Source: Thalassotalea agarivorans (GTDB lineage Bacteria; Pseudomonadota; Gammaproteobacteria; Enterobacterales; Alteromonadaceae). Taken from it: a DNA stretch of 64,000 nucleotides. Location: the NCBI RefSeq assembly GCF_030295955.1, contig NZ_AP027363.1, positions 1,240,001-1,304,000 on the forward strand, in the 5' to 3' direction. Each line of letters starts with the position of its first letter. Positions within the stretch are counted from its first letter, which is position 1. Of this stretch, positions 18,101-28,114 are shown in pieces. The position numbers were made by a program, and so were the translations under genes. The notes beneath the pieces were generated by a model. The model searched no databases. It saw only the letters and a program-made list of their open reading frames with translations, and was not told the origin of the DNA.

Positions 18101-19549
18101 TTAAGGCGTAAAAGTTGCAACACCTAGCTCGTCTGCATTGCTAGCAGCGCTGCCTGGTGCATGGTGGCTATTTGCCATAATATCGGCAGGAGAGTGAGCA
18201 ACACGTAGCCCCATTTCACCCTCGGTGCGTACCAATTTGCCGCGCAATGAATTTGCATAAACGTCTGTAATTTCAACGTCGACAAACTGTCCTATAACGG
18301 TGTGTGGCGCTTCAAAATTTACGATACGGTTGTTTTCTGTACGTCCTCTAAGCTCCATCGGATTTTTCTTTGACGGACCTTCAACTAAGATACGTTGCTC
18401 TGTACCTAGCATTTGGCGAGCGATTCTAAGCGCTTGCGTGTTGATTCTATCTTGTAGAATTTGTAAACGCTGTTTCTTTGTTTCATCGCTAATATCGTCA
18501 GGCAAATCTGCCGCAGGAGTACCAGGACGCGCGCTGTAGATAAAGCTGAAGCTAAGGTCGAAATCAATCGCTTTGATTAAGTCCATTGTTTGCTCAAAAT
18601 CTTCGTCACTTTCACCTGGGAAACCAACAATAAAATCAGACGACATACAAATATCAGGACGAGCTTTTCTTAACTTTCTGATTTGCGACTTGTACTCAAG
18701 TGCCGTATGACCGCGCTTCATGTGGGTAAGAATTCGGTCACTACCTGTTTGAACAGGTAGGTGCAAATGGCTCACCAATTCCGGTACATCTTTGTACACT
18801 TCAATAATGTCGTCAGTAAATTCAACAGGGTGCGAAGTGGTATAACGGATACGGTCGATACCATCGATTGTCGCGACAAGTCTTAGTAATTCAGAAAAAC
18901 GACAAATGCCACCGTCGTGCGTGTCACCGCGGTAAGCATTAACGTTTTGACCAAGTAAGTTCACTTCACGAACGCCTTGCTCTGCAAGTTGCGCGATCTC
19001 GTAAAGTACGTCATCGAGTGGACGGCTAACTTCTTCACCACGAGTATATGGTACAACACAGAAAGTACAGTATTTACTGCAACCTTCCATAATAGAAACA
19101 AACGCTGTTGGACCTTCTGCTGTTGGTTCAGGTAAACGGTCAAACTTTTCAATTTCTGGAAAACTTACATCAACGATTGGCGCTTTATCACCGGTAACCG
19201 TTTGAATCATTTCAGGAAGGCGATGCAAGGTTTGTGGTCCAAATACCATGTCTACAAACGGGGCACGAGCTCTAATGGCGTCGCCCTCTTGTGAAGCAAC
19301 ACAACCACCAACACCGATAACAAGATCAGGGTTCTTATCTTTTAGCGTTTTCCAACGGCCAAGCTGGTGGAATACTTTTTCTTGCGCTTTTTCGCGAATT
19401 GAACAGGTATTCAACAAAATAACATCAGCATCTTCAGCTTCTTCTGCTAAAGCATATCCGTGAGTAGAATCTAATAGTTCTGCCATTTTTTGCGAGTCGT
19501 ACTCGTTCATTTGACAGCCCCAAGTTTTGATGTACAGCTTTTTACTCAT
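18101..19549 (-). CDS. miaB: tRNA-2-methylthio-N6-isopentenyladenosine synthase MiaB
   Basis: Radical-SAM methylthiotransferase that modifies A37 of tRNAs reading UNN codons. The N-terminal UPF0004 domain has the second-cluster cysteines Cys12, Cys49 and Cys83. The radical-SAM cluster is Cys157, Cys161 and Cys164 in GCSKYCTFC, and a TRAM domain lies at about 380-445. The 482-residue protein has a short Ser/Ala-rich tail after the TRAM domain. It heads the ybeZ-ybeY-corC-lnt series. The related enzyme RimO is encoded at 54800. Confidence 0.96.
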   Translation of the reverse strand: MSKKLYIKTWGCQMNEYDSQKMAELLDSTHGYALAEEAEDADVILLNTCSIREKAQEKVFHQLGRWKTLKDKNPDLVIGVGGCVASQEGDAIRARAPFVDMVFGPQTLHRLPEMIQTVTGDKAPIVDVSFPEIEKFDRLPEPTAEGPTAFVSIMEGCSKYCTFCVVPYTRGEEVSRPLDDVLYEIAQLAEQGVREVNLLGQNVNAYRGDTHDGGICRFSELLRLVATIDGIDRIRYTTSHPVEFTDDIIEVYKDVPELVSHLHLPVQTGSDRILTHMKRGHTALEYKSQIRKLRKARPDICMSSDFIVGFPGESDEDFEQTMDLIKAIDFDLSFSFIYSARPGTPAADLPDDISDETKKQRLQILQDRINTQALRIARQMLGTEQRILVEGPSKKNPMELRGRTENNRIVNFEAPHTVIGQFVDVEITDVYANSLRGKLVRTEGEMGLRVAHSPADIMANSHHAPGSAASNADELGVATFTP

Positions 19550-19630
19550 TCAGTGTGTATCCGACGTTAAATTCAATAAAGTGAAAAAAGGGGCGGTATT
19601 TTACTCTGAATTGGCGTTGATGGCAATTTT

Positions 19631-19654
19631 ACCGCGCTTAAATCAAAGCGCGGT
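19631..19654. other. GC-rich inverted repeat between miaB and the propeller sensor
   Basis: A perfect 9-bp stem (19631-19639 with 19646-19654) has a 6-base loop and no T tract on either strand. It lies 45 bp past the sensor stop and could be a weak terminator or a regulatory hairpin ahead of miaB. Confidence 0.4.
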
Positions 19655-19698
19655 TATTCGCTAGTTGTATTAAGTAAATTGATGGGTACAAAAGGGGG

Positions 19699-22545
19699 TT
19701 AGTTGTTTTCTTCCTGCTGGAACTCTAGGTCATCAAGTAGCATTAGCGGAATGCTCAAATTTAGCTGACTTTCGTTATCAGCGCTTAAATGCGTGTTAAC
19801 CGCTGCGTTGTACTTTTTGGCAATTTGGCGAATGTAATACATGGCGACGTTCATGTTAATACGACTATCATATTCGGCAAATATTTCGCTGTTTGCGCTA
19901 ATCGTTAGCCATAACTTTTGATTAAACTCATGTATTTTTACTGAGAACATATTGGCTTTCTTAGCGAGCACAGCAGAGGTGATCGCCTCATGAATCAATT
20001 TGTAAATATCACTATGAACGACATGGTCAATTTGAGCATCGTCAAAGGATAAATCTATCTGCACGATAGCATCATAGCGTTTTTGCATATAGTCGGCTAA
20101 ATAAGGTAAGCCAGCGTGCAACGTTTCGCCATAAAGGTATCTTGGGTTAGCATCGTTATTTTCGTTACTGATCGTTTGTTGTCCCATCTTGATCAGATCA
20201 GTCAACTCTTCTATTTCGATATTTGGGTTGTTCTGCGATAACGTCACTAACTTGCTTTCTAGTTGCGATAACAATTGGTCAATCTCTAACGCTGTTTTAC
20301 CACGCGATTTAAGATCTGCAGACATGATTTGGGTTATTTGATGCAAACTTCGACGTCTTAAATGCAGCAACCAGCCAACATAAAGCACGATGACTAAGGC
20401 AACAAAAACATAAATAATTCTTAGTGTTGGCGTAAGGTACCAAGGGTAAGCCACATTAATGTTGATAAATTCATGGTCGTTACTCCATTGGCCAAGACTA
20501 TTAGTAGCATTAAGCTCTACCTCATAAAAGCCAGAATTGAGGCCTGTTAGAATTAGAGCGTCACTGCCTGCATCGTTCCACTGCCCGCCGTTAATCCGAT
20601 ATCTGTAAAGCTTTTTATGGCCTCGTCGATAGTCTAGGCTGGCCAATTGAAGTGTAATAATGTCTTTTGGTGAACTGACTTCAATTAGGTCTGAATACAA
20701 TTGGTCAGTGCCAGAAACATTGACTTGGCTGATTTTTACGTTTGGATGAAAACGAGATTGTTCGGTAACTGGTACCTCTAATACACCCTCTAAATGAGGG
20801 GCATACAACTTATTGTTTTTATAAAAAGGGGTTCCAACAAATTTGTACTGTTGCGTGTTCGGTTTTAACGTTGCTTCGTTAGTATTAACATCTATTTGAT
20901 AGAGCCCGGATCGCGATGATGCCCATACGCTACCATTGATGTTAGTCGCGCCACTAAAGTCGACTCCAGGCACTAACTGATCAATCTGCTCGCCTTGTAA
21001 GTTAAATACTAAAACTCCATCACCTTTTGTCGCGGCGTAAACTTTGTTCTCGATGTGCACTAAGTCTAAGATTTTGTTTTGCGAATTTGGTGATAAGGTG
21101 CGAATGCTGTCATTGGTCATATCAACGATGTTGATCTTGTCCAGTGATGCAACCCATACATTTTTGTCATCAATGGGGAGCACGTCTATTACTTGGTTTT
21201 CATATAGTCCATTGCCATTGTGATAATGCGCTAACGGACTTAAGGTATTGATATCATACACGTAAAAACCATCATAATTGGTTGCAACATAAAACTTATT
21301 GTCTTTATGTTTCAGTTTTAAAAGTAACTTGTTGTTATCTTCGATAGGCGCTTTTTCAATCGACTTGTTTGTTTTGTGATAGCGCCATAGACCTTCAAAT
21401 GTTGCAACATAGAGGTATTCGCCGTGATGCATCAAGTTGCTCACTCTCAGCGCTTGGCTTGAAAGCGTTTCATTGATGTTATCTGGAAATACAGCGTTTT
21501 TATTGGGGTAGTTCTGTAGCCCGATACCATAACTGCCAATGACTAAATCATCGCCAATAAAGGTGTATTCATTGTGGTTGTCTGAAATGTTTAGAATCGC
21601 TTTGTGGTTGGTTAAATCTGTCGCAGATAGTGCTTTAACCATCTGATTACCGGATAACCACAATACATTGGAAGAGTCATGATAAGCGAACTTAGTGCGC
21701 ACCAACTCGGTATTTGGATACTTTGAGGCACTAACATTAAATTGTTTATCCACCTCTAATATCATGCCGCTATCGGTAACAACATAAATACGACTCTGAT
21801 CATATGAAGTGGTGGCTGTTTCTATTCTTTCTTCAAAAGGTATATTACGAATCTGATAGTCGCCATCGATAACAACAAGATTGTTTTGTTTATAGCTTAC
21901 TAGCTGATTATTAAAACTCATGGTGGTTTTAATATCGGTGTCGATAACATGAATAAGGCGGTCGTTTTCAATCTTATGCAAGCCATTTGGCAGGCGTGCG
22001 TAGACGCTTTGTTGATAGATTATTAATTGAAGAATGCGCTCTCCAGAGTATATGACTTTGGTCTGGTTTGTTGACAAATCATGCTTTAGTAATTGGTTTT
22101 CACCGCGCAAATAGAGTGAGTTATTCAGTGCAATGGCTTGATCAATGCTGTTATTTTCAGAGTTTATGTTAATTCGTTTTGATTGACCGGTAATGGGGTC
22201 GAAGAGGGTAACTTGATCTGTTTCAGAGCCAACTAAGAATTTGTCGTCGTAGTGGCTAATACTTCTTGTCCAGCCAAAAGGAGCAGGCCAGTTGGTATTC
22301 GTGTTATTAAAGGTGATCACGCTGTTGCCGTCGTAACGCGATAATCCCTGCATACCACTAAACCAAAGATAACCCTGGCTATCTTGCTTAACGTCTGTAA
22401 CGTTATTTAACTGGTTGATGATTTGATGCTCTTGTGCGAGCAGCGGAAGTGAAATAAAAGAAAGAAGTAAGCAAGTTAATACTTGCTTACTTAAACGATT
22501 ATTCAAAGATATTAGTAATTGTTTTGCCTTTGTCATCATCATCAT
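19699..22545 (-). CDS. Beta-propeller (Reg_prop/Y_Y_Y) membrane sensor with degenerate histidine-kinase core
   Basis: A 948-residue protein when started at 22545, where AGAGG lies eight bases upstream. A signal peptide (to about residue 38, LPLLAQ) is followed by two-component-regulator propeller repeats (YLWFSGMQGLSRYDG and later VWVASLDKIN, VWASSRSGLYQI), a Y_Y_Y domain (about 625-695), one membrane helix (about 705-728) and a cytoplasmic part. The last 200 residues resemble a NarX-like ATPase N box (HEAITSAVLAKKA), but the key Asn is Ser. No H box and no glycine-rich G boxes are seen, so catalysis is doubtful. No response regulator is adjacent. It is inserted, with the next gene, between miaB and ubiF. 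Confidence 0.75.
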   Translation of the reverse strand: MMMMTKAKQLLISLNNRLSKQVLTCLLLSFISLPLLAQEHQIINQLNNVTDVKQDSQGYLWFSGMQGLSRYDGNSVITFNNTNTNWPAPFGWTRSISHYDDKFLVGSETDQVTLFDPITGQSKRININSENNSIDQAIALNNSLYLRGENQLLKHDLSTNQTKVIYSGERILQLIIYQQSVYARLPNGLHKIENDRLIHVIDTDIKTTMSFNNQLVSYKQNNLVVIDGDYQIRNIPFEERIETATTSYDQSRIYVVTDSGMILEVDKQFNVSASKYPNTELVRTKFAYHDSSNVLWLSGNQMVKALSATDLTNHKAILNISDNHNEYTFIGDDLVIGSYGIGLQNYPNKNAVFPDNINETLSSQALRVSNLMHHGEYLYVATFEGLWRYHKTNKSIEKAPIEDNNKLLLKLKHKDNKFYVATNYDGFYVYDINTLSPLAHYHNGNGLYENQVIDVLPIDDKNVWVASLDKINIVDMTNDSIRTLSPNSQNKILDLVHIENKVYAATKGDGVLVFNLQGEQIDQLVPGVDFSGATNINGSVWASSRSGLYQIDVNTNEATLKPNTQQYKFVGTPFYKNNKLYAPHLEGVLEVPVTEQSRFHPNVKISQVNVSGTDQLYSDLIEVSSPKDIITLQLASLDYRRGHKKLYRYRINGGQWNDAGSDALILTGLNSGFYEVELNATNSLGQWSNDHEFININVAYPWYLTPTLRIIYVFVALVIVLYVGWLLHLRRRSLHQITQIMSADLKSRGKTALEIDQLLSQLESKLVTLSQNNPNIEIEELTDLIKMGQQTISNENNDANPRYLYGETLHAGLPYLADYMQKRYDAIVQIDLSFDDAQIDHVVHSDIYKLIHEAITSAVLAKKANMFSVKIHEFNQKLWLTISANSEIFAEYDSRINMNVAMYYIRQIAKKYNAAVNTHLSADNESQLNLSIPLMLLDDLEFQQEENN

Positions 22546-22963
22546 CGTCATGTCCTCTGCCGCCACAGGCGACAATGACTTGCGGTAATATCCCTTCATG
22601 TTTTGGTTTTTGCACCATGATATACGTTGGTTTTCTTGGATCGTCTGGATACTGTTTTGTATTCCATGCTTCACGTATTTTATCAGCGTACTCTTTACCA
22701 TATTTGCTTTCAAAGCCAGAAATGAGTAGTTCTACACCGAAATCGTCCATTATTATCATGGCGTTACCATGGTAGCCACTGTCAGTATCAAAATCTATAT
22801 CAACAGTTAGGATCTTGTCCGTCGGTAATACCAAGTCAGCACGTAACTTTGCCACAACAGCTCTGTCTTCATGGGCTTTTAATTGTGTTTTATTTGGTTT
22901 TTCGGTGAAATCATAAACCAAAGCTAACTCATTATTAACTATTACTTTTTCTTTTGCTGCCAT
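22499..22963 (-). CDS. Uncharacterised 154-aa protein upstream of the propeller sensor
   Basis: Family not recognised. The start at 22963 (MAAKEK) is preceded by GAAGGAAG at good spacing; an upstream in-frame GTG at 22990 lacks one. The protein has no signal peptide. It has an alternating hydrophobic middle (residues about 55-85) and ends in a glycine-rich, acidic tail GGRGHDDDDDDKGK. Its last 47 bases overlap the start of the sensor gene in another frame, through a run of GAT/ATG triplets, so the two are probably translationally coupled. Codon use supports this frame over the N-terminal extension of the sensor frame. No function is proposed. Confidence 0.7.
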   Translation of the reverse strand: MAAKEKVIVNNELALVYDFTEKPNKTQLKAHEDRAVVAKLRADLVLPTDKILTVDIDFDTDSGYHGNAMIIMDDFGVELLISGFESKYGKEYADKIREAWNTKQYPDDPRKPTYIMVQKPKHEGILPQVIVACGGRGHDDDDDDKGKTITNIFE

Positions 22964-23234
22964 TTTTCTTCCTTCTTTTGTTTGGAGCACGATTGCCCAT
23001 AGCTAATATAGCCTTTTTTACAAAATTTTAAAGGTTGTACCATTTTGTACAAACGCTCAGAGTGTTATGTTTTTAGCACAGGTTATTTTATTAATTGTAA
23101 CTTTACGCTTGGCGTCGCATATAAAATCGCAACTCACCTCTTTTGAATCAATTAGCAATGAGGTGACAAATAGCTAGATTATCCTTTGCTAGTTTAGCTA
23201 AAATGAATATTCGCAGAGCTTACAGAGAATATAG

Positions 23235-24404
23235 ATGCAAAAGTTTGATGTGATTGTTGTTGGAGGAGGCATGGTTGGTGCCTCAGTAGCACTGTCGCTG
23301 GCAGAACAAGGATTGACTATTGCCGTTATCGAAAAGCAGCAACCTAGCCATGTTGATGATTCTGCACCATACAACTTAAGAGTTTCGGCGATATCGCTTG
23401 GCTCTGAGCAATTGCTTAAACAATTAGATGTTTGGCAACACATTGTGTCTCAGCGACATGCACCTTATAGGAAGTTAGCTATTTGGGAAAGTGACTATAG
23501 TTATACGGAATTTGACGCAGCATCTATTTCTCAACCGCACTTGGGCCATATTATTGAAAATCATGTGATTCAACATGCGATTTGGCAAAAACTATCAGGA
23601 CACAATAATGTTCAACTGTTTGTTGGTGAGTCCGTGACCGCATTAGTGCAGGACAACAAACAATGCAACATACAGCTGTCAAATAGTGAGCACATGAGCG
23701 CAAAGCTATTATTAGCTGCAGACGGCGCCCATTCGACAATTAGACAGTTAGCAAACATTGGAACTACTGGCTGGGATTATCAGCAGTCTGCTATGTTGAT
23801 CAATGTTGAAACAGAATACGAACAGCAAGATATCACTTGGCAATATATGACACCACAGGGGCCAAGGGCATTTCTTCCGCTGCAACATAACCAAGCCTCA
23901 CTCGTTTGGTATGATTCGCCGGATAAAATCAAACAACTATTGTCATTGAATAATCAACAACTCACTGATGCAGTCGAAGCGACCTTTCCTAGCCGTCTAG
24001 GTAAGGTGTCGGTTATTGATAAAGGTGCCTTCCCCCTAACAAGGCGACACGCTAACCGATATAGTCAAGGGCGTGTGGTATTGCTAGGTGATGCCGCCCA
24101 CACTATAAATCCACTGGCGGGGCAGGGAGTAAACATTGGCTTTAAAGATGTCAAAGCATTAGTAGAACATATAGTTTCTGCAATTGCAGAAGGTAAGCCT
24201 TGGGATAATAAGGACGTATTAAAAGGCTACGAGCGCGCGCGCAGAACGGATAATCTATTGATGATGTCGGCGATGGATGCATTTTATTTTGGCTTTAAAC
24301 ATCCATCAGGAGTCGTTAAGTTGCTGCGCAATGCAGGGTTGGCTATAGCAAACAAAGCACCAGTAATAAAAGAACAAGCATTAAAGTATGCGTGTGGTTT
24401 ATAG
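23235..24404 (+). CDS. ubiF: Ubiquinone-biosynthesis FAD monooxygenase, UbiF type
   Basis: Flavin hydroxylase of the UbiF/UbiH/VisC family acting on the ubiquinone ring. The FAD-binding GGGMVGAS is at residues 10-17, the DGAHSTIR motif is near 168, and the second FAD motif GDAAHTINPLAGQG starts at 285. At 389 residues it has UbiF length. The specific assignment to UbiF rather than UbiH or UbiI rests on position: it sits between the miaB side and a Met/Leu/Gln tRNA cluster, as in E. coli. The start ATG at 23235 follows a weak AGAGAA site. Confidence 0.88.
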   Translation: MQKFDVIVVGGGMVGASVALSLAEQGLTIAVIEKQQPSHVDDSAPYNLRVSAISLGSEQLLKQLDVWQHIVSQRHAPYRKLAIWESDYSYTEFDAASISQPHLGHIIENHVIQHAIWQKLSGHNNVQLFVGESVTALVQDNKQCNIQLSNSEHMSAKLLLAADGAHSTIRQLANIGTTGWDYQQSAMLINVETEYEQQDITWQYMTPQGPRAFLPLQHNQASLVWYDSPDKIKQLLSLNNQQLTDAVEATFPSRLGKVSVIDKGAFPLTRRHANRYSQGRVVLLGDAAHTINPLAGQGVNIGFKDVKALVEHIVSAIAEGKPWDNKDVLKGYERARRTDNLLMMSAMDAFYFGFKHPSGVVKLLRNAGLAIANKAPVIKEQALKYACGL

Positions 24405-24507
24405 CGAATAAAGTGATCTAAAACAGTACATTTCGCATAGTTTTAAAACAAATTGCATACATCTTGTGCAAACAAACAAAATAAGACATTTTTTTATAAA
24501 AAAACGG

Positions 24508-24536
24508 TTGACGTATCACAAACAGATTTGCATAAT
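24508..24536 (+). promoter_or_regulatory. Sigma70 promoter of the tRNA cluster
   Basis: TTGACG (24508-24513) and CATAAT (24531-24536) are separated by 17 bp, with TG just upstream of the -10 element. A GC-rich discriminator (ACGCGCC) follows, as expected for a stringently controlled stable-RNA promoter. The first tRNA begins 39 bp downstream. Confidence 0.85.
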
Positions 24537-24575
24537 ACGCGCCACTTGCTGAGAGGCAAGATTGTAAAGATAAAT

Positions 24576-24652
24576 GGCTACATAGCTCAGCTGGTTAGAG
24601 CACATCACTCATAATGATGGGGTCCCAGGTTCAAATCCCGGTGTAGCCACCA
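24576..24652 (+). tRNA. tRNA-Met (CAT), elongator type
   Basis: A 77-nt cloverleaf: acceptor stem GGCTACA/TGTAGCC, anticodon loop CTCATAA, T arm CCAGG-TTCAAAT-CCCGG and encoded CCA. It is close to E. coli metT, so elongator Met is preferred over the Ile2 (lysidine) alternative. Confidence 0.95.
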
Positions 24653-24668
24653 TTTACAATCAATTTGC

Positions 24669-24753
<85 letters not shown>

Positions 24754-24781
24754 TTTCTCAGTAAGGTCTAGAAATCATCGT

Positions 24782-24856
24782 TGGGGTATAGCCAAGCGGT
24801 AAGGCAGCGGGTTTTGATCCCGTCATTCCAAGGTTCAAATCCTTGTACCCCAGCCA
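24782..24856 (+). tRNA. tRNA-Gln (TTG), copy 1
   Basis: A 75-nt tRNA with TGGGGTA/TACCCCA acceptor stem, anticodon loop TTTTGAT and encoded CCA. It appears identical to the copy at 24901. Confidence 0.95.
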
Positions 24857-24900
24857 CTTTTTCTAAAAGTGATTTCAACGATGTATTCCAGGAATTTTGT

Positions 24901-24975
24901 TGGGGTATAGCCAAGCGGTAAGGCAGCGGGTTTTGATCCCGTCATTCCAAGGTTCAAATCCTTGTACCCCAGCCA
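24901..24975 (+). tRNA. tRNA-Gln (TTG), copy 2
   Basis: The same sequence as copy 1; only the spacers differ. It is the fourth tRNA of the Met-Leu-Gln-Gln-Leu series. Confidence 0.95.
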
Positions 24976-24986
24976 ATTTTCCTCTA

Positions 24987-25108
<122 letters not shown>

Positions 25109-25159
25109 GTTTCTTCCAAATTTCCAATACACTTTATTCTAGACGCGCTGACTCTTTTG

Positions 25160-25210
25160 GGTATTAGCGGTTTCCGTGCTTGCGCAAAGCTCTAATAACC
25201 TTTCTGTTTA
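25160..25210 (+). terminator. Possible terminator after the tRNA cluster
   Basis: GGTATTAG (25160-25167) can pair with CTAATAACC (25192-25200), with one bulged A, and an interrupted T tract follows. The loop is long and holds a small inner hairpin, so this is a weak candidate. Confidence 0.35.
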
Positions 25211-25255
25211 AAAACGCCTATACTACTATTGATATTTATTCTAAAGGAGTAGTGT

Positions 25256-25459
25256 ATGTCGGATATGGTTGGTACCTTTGTTTTAGTCGTTCTACCGGTC
25301 TTATTAATTTGTTATATCGTGCCTACAATTATTATTGTTAAAAACGCTTCACAAGCAAAGGACGCGGTTGTATGGAGCCTAACCAACTTCATTATTCCAA
25401 TAATCGGATATCTACTCTTTCAGAGGTATGGTGATAAAAGGTCAATAAAACTGAGGTGA
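25256..25459 (+). CDS. Small two-helix membrane protein, uncharacterised
   Basis: A 67-residue protein preceded by a strong AAAGGAG site eight bases before the ATG, which supports it as a real gene. Two hydrophobic segments (about residues 7-27 and 40-54) flank a polar stretch KNASQAKDA, and a basic tail follows. It resembles in outline the small PLDc_N-type inner-membrane proteins, but I do not assign it to a family. It stands alone between the tRNA cluster and a strong bidirectional terminator. Confidence 0.65.
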   Translation: MSDMVGTFVLVVLPVLLICYIVPTIIIVKNASQAKDAVVWSLTNFIIPIIGYLLFQRYGDKRSIKLR

Positions 25460-25506
25460 ACCGCCTTGGGTTATTGCCATTTTCTACGAAGATGCGCTAT
25501 AAATAC

Positions 25507-25546
25507 AAAAAAGCCAGCTGATTTGCATCAACTGGCTTTTTCATTT
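25507..25546. terminator. Bidirectional rho-independent terminator
   Basis: AAAAAAGCCAG and CTGGCTTTT (25507-25517, 25532-25540), with TGAT/ATCA pairing inside across one mismatch, form a long hairpin with T runs on both strands. It separates the small membrane-protein gene from ychF. Confidence 0.85.
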
Positions 25547-25554
25547 TTTGTCAT

Positions 25555-25610
25555 CCGAAGCCCGAAGCCCGAAGCCCGAAGCCCGAAGCCCGAAGCCCGA
25601 AGCCCGAAGC
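25555..25610. repeat. Eight perfect tandem copies of the 7-mer CCGAAGC
   Basis: 56 bp of uninterrupted 7-bp units, GC-rich in an AT-rich context. They lie between the bidirectional terminator and the ychF stop (25625) and are not coding in either neighbour. Confidence 0.95.
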
Positions 25611-25624
25611 CTTAGCGTAAGCGC

Positions 25625-26716
25625 CTAAACGTTAAATCTAAAGTGAACTACATCGCCGTCTTTAACAAGGTAGTCTTTACCTTCTAAGCGCCATTTCCCG
25701 GCTTCCTTAGCGCCAGATTCACCGTTGAATTCTACAAAGTCGTCATAAGATACGACTTCTGCACGAATAAAGCCTTTCTCAAAGTCAGTATGGATAACAC
25801 CAGCTGCTTGTGGCGCTGTCGCATTGATTTTAACCGTCCATGCACGTACTTCTTTAACACCAGCAGTGAAATACGTTTGTAGGTTAAGTAAGCCGTAACC
25901 TGAGTTGATCACGCGGTTTAAACCTGGCTCCGTAAGGCCCATTTCTTCCATAAAGATTTCACGGTCCTCTTCGTCCATTTCAGACAACTCACCTTCAATC
26001 TCAGCACATACTGGAACAACAACTGCACCTTCTTTTTCTGCGATTTCTCGTACTTGATCTAGGTACGGGTTATTTTCAAAACCATCATCGTTGACATTAG
26101 CTATATACATTGTTGGCTTCACAGTTAAGAAGTTTAAGTATTTAACCGCTGCCAGTTCTTCCTTGCTTAAGTCTAAAGAGCGAACCATATGGCCATCTTC
26201 TACATGTTTTAGAATCTTTTCTAATACTGGTAGCTCAAATTTAGCGTCTTTGTCGCCGCCTTTTGCCTTTTTAGTTTGACGTTGGATAGCGCGTTCAGCA
26301 GTATCCATATCAGCTAAGGCAAGTTCAGTATTGATAACATCAATGTCTTCAGCAGGGTTTACTTGGCCAGCAACGTGAACAATGTTTTCGTTTTCAAAAC
26401 AACGTACAACGTGACCAATAGCGTCTGTTTCACGAATGTTTGCTAAGAACTTGTTACCAAGCCCTTCACCTTTTGAAGCACCTGCTACAAGACCCGCAAT
26501 GTCAACAAACTCCATCGTTGTTGCGATAACGCGTTCTGGACTTACGATGCTCGCTAACTTGTCTAAACGTGGATCTGGCACAGGAACAACACCTGTGTTT
26601 GGCTCAATTGTACAGAATGGAAAGTTTGCTGCCTCAATGCCTGCTTTAGTTAATGCATTGAATAGTGTTGATTTGCCGACGTTAGGTAAGCCAACAATGC
26701 CACATTTAAAACCCAT
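25625..26716 (-). CDS. ychF: Redox-regulated ribosome-binding ATPase YchF
   Basis: Obg-family P-loop protein that prefers ATP, binds ribosomes and is linked to oxidative-stress control. The 363 residues contain the P-loop GLPNVGKST (residues 8-16), switch motifs FVDIAGL (about 70-76), a coiled-coil insert and the C-terminal TGS domain ending VHFRFNV. It follows pth by 24 bp, the usual pth-ychF pair. Confidence 0.96.
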   Translation of the reverse strand: MGFKCGIVGLPNVGKSTLFNALTKAGIEAANFPFCTIEPNTGVVPVPDPRLDKLASIVSPERVIATTMEFVDIAGLVAGASKGEGLGNKFLANIRETDAIGHVVRCFENENIVHVAGQVNPAEDIDVINTELALADMDTAERAIQRQTKKAKGGDKDAKFELPVLEKILKHVEDGHMVRSLDLSKEELAAVKYLNFLTVKPTMYIANVNDDGFENNPYLDQVREIAEKEGAVVVPVCAEIEGELSEMDEEDREIFMEEMGLTEPGLNRVINSGYGLLNLQTYFTAGVKEVRAWTVKINATAPQAAGVIHTDFEKGFIRAEVVSYDDFVEFNGESGAKEAGKWRLEGKDYLVKDGDVVHFRFNV

Positions 26717-26740
26717 AATTTTAACCTGCTTCGTAATTAG

Positions 26741-27325
26741 TTAGTTTGCTTTAAACGAGTGTAATCGGTTTTGCGCTTTCTTTAAGTCATCTGTTTGCCA
26801 AATGTCAAAACAGCGGACTGCCTCATCGATAGCTTCATCGATTTTAACTTGTTCATTCGCCGGCGCTTTGCCCAGCACATGCCCGGTCACTTTATCTTTG
26901 TGACCTGGATGGTCTATGCCTATGCGCAGACGATAAAAATCTTTGTTATTTGCCATTCTGGCAATGATATCTCTTAAACCATTGTGGCCGCCATGACCAC
27001 CGCCTTTCTTGATTTTACAAACACCTGGTGGCATATCCAATTCGTCGTGTGCAACGAGGATATTATCTACCGAAATTTTATAAAAATTTGCTAACGGCGC
27101 TACTGCTTGCCCACTGCGATTCATGAACGTAGTAGGGATTAGTAAGTGGACTAGTTGACCACCAATATCGCCTTTACCGTAAAGGCCAGAATATTTTTTT
27201 TCAGGTTTGAGAGAAATGTTGTAGCGTGAAGCAAGTTCTTCAACGAACCAAACTCCAGCATTATGGCGTGTTTTTGAATATTCGGGGCCGGGATTACCCA
27301 GCCCCACAACTAACTGAATAGTCAT
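26741..27325 (-). CDS. pth: Peptidyl-tRNA hydrolase Pth
   Basis: Releases tRNA from prematurely dissociated peptidyl-tRNA. The 194-residue protein has the catalytic region [11 protein letters not shown] with Asn11, and His21 in [13 protein letters not shown] (about 113-119) and DELDMPPG (about 93-100) are also present. It lies between rplY (19 bp) and ychF. Confidence 0.96.
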   Translation of the reverse strand: MTIQLVVGLGNPGPEYSKTRHNAGVWFVEELASRYNISLKPEKKYSGLYGKGDIGGQLVHLLIPTTFMNRSGQAVAPLANFYKISVDNILVAHDELDMPPGVCKIKKGGGHGGHNGLRDIIARMANNKDFYRLRIGIDHPGHKDKVTGHVLGKAPANEQVKIDEAIDEAVRCFDIWQTDDLKKAQNRLHSFKAN

Positions 27326-27344
27326 CTAAGGATTAGTCCTTAAA

Positions 27345-27983
27345 TTATTCTTCAGTAGCTTCTTCTTCACCAGCAGCATCGTCTGCAGACTCAGTGTCTT
27401 CGCTTGCAGATGCCTTAGGAGCATTAGCTGAAACGATTGCGATGTCGTGGCTTTCACCTTTAGCTAACTCAACTGATGTAACACCTTTTGGAAGGGCAAC
27501 ATCTGTAAGGTGAAGAGTTTGTCCAACTTCAACGTCAGCAAGGTCAACTTCAATGAACTCTGGTAAGTGCTTAGGTAAACAGCTTACTTCGATTTCATTT
27601 ACGTGGTGAGTAATAACTGCACCCGCTTTGTTTAATGCTTCTTCATTAACGAAATGCACAGGGATGTTAGTGTGAATTTCTTGTTTCGCGTCAACGCGCA
27701 AGAAATCAACGTGCATTACTAATGGCTTGAATGGGTGACGTTGCATGTCTTTAACAATTACTTCAACAGCTTTGCCGTCAACGTTAAGCGTTAAAACTTG
27801 TGAGTAAAATGCTTCTTCTTCTTGAGCACGGAAAACTTTGTTGTGCGCAAGTGTTAAAGAAACAGGCTCTTGACCTGCACCGTAAAGGATTGCTGGAACT
27901 TTGTTCGCGTGACGTAGGCGGCGGCTCGCACCTTTCCCTAGGTCTGTACGTACTTCAGCATCCAAATTTAAAATATCAGACAT
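27345..27983 (-). CDS. rplY: 50S ribosomal protein L25, long CTC/TL5 form
   Basis: Binds 5S rRNA in the large subunit. The N-terminal L25 domain (about residues 1-90) is followed by the TL5 C-terminal beta domain (about 95-185) and an acidic Ala/Glu-rich tail. This makes 212 residues against 94 for the single-domain E. coli L25. An AAGAGAA site precedes the ATG. It heads the rplY-pth-ychF unit. Confidence 0.94.
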   Translation of the reverse strand: MSDILNLDAEVRTDLGKGASRRLRHANKVPAILYGAGQEPVSLTLAHNKVFRAQEEEAFYSQVLTLNVDGKAVEVIVKDMQRHPFKPLVMHVDFLRVDAKQEIHTNIPVHFVNEEALNKAGAVITHHVNEIEVSCLPKHLPEFIEVDLADVEVGQTLHLTDVALPKGVTSVELAKGESHDIAIVSANAPKASASEDTESADDAAGEEEATEE

Positions 27984-28114
27984 GATAATTTCTCTTTAAA
28001 TTTGTTTAAAAAAGGGTTGTTTTTTGCGACCAAAAACAACGTTCATTGCTTCAAAATAAACCGAGGTCTTTTTGAAGGCGCGCAATAGTAACACTTCGCT
28101 TATATAAAAGCCAA

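Noticed and set aside
22546-22713. N-terminal extension of the propeller sensor to a start at 22713 (1004 residues).
   Set aside because: The extra codons overlap the well-formed 154-aa gene, read as low-quality protein, and would bury the signal peptide. The ATG at 22545 has AGAGG at good spacing.
25555-25610. CRISPR or iteron-type origin.
   Set aside because: Contiguous 7-mers without spacers; no replication initiator gene or DnaA boxes nearby.
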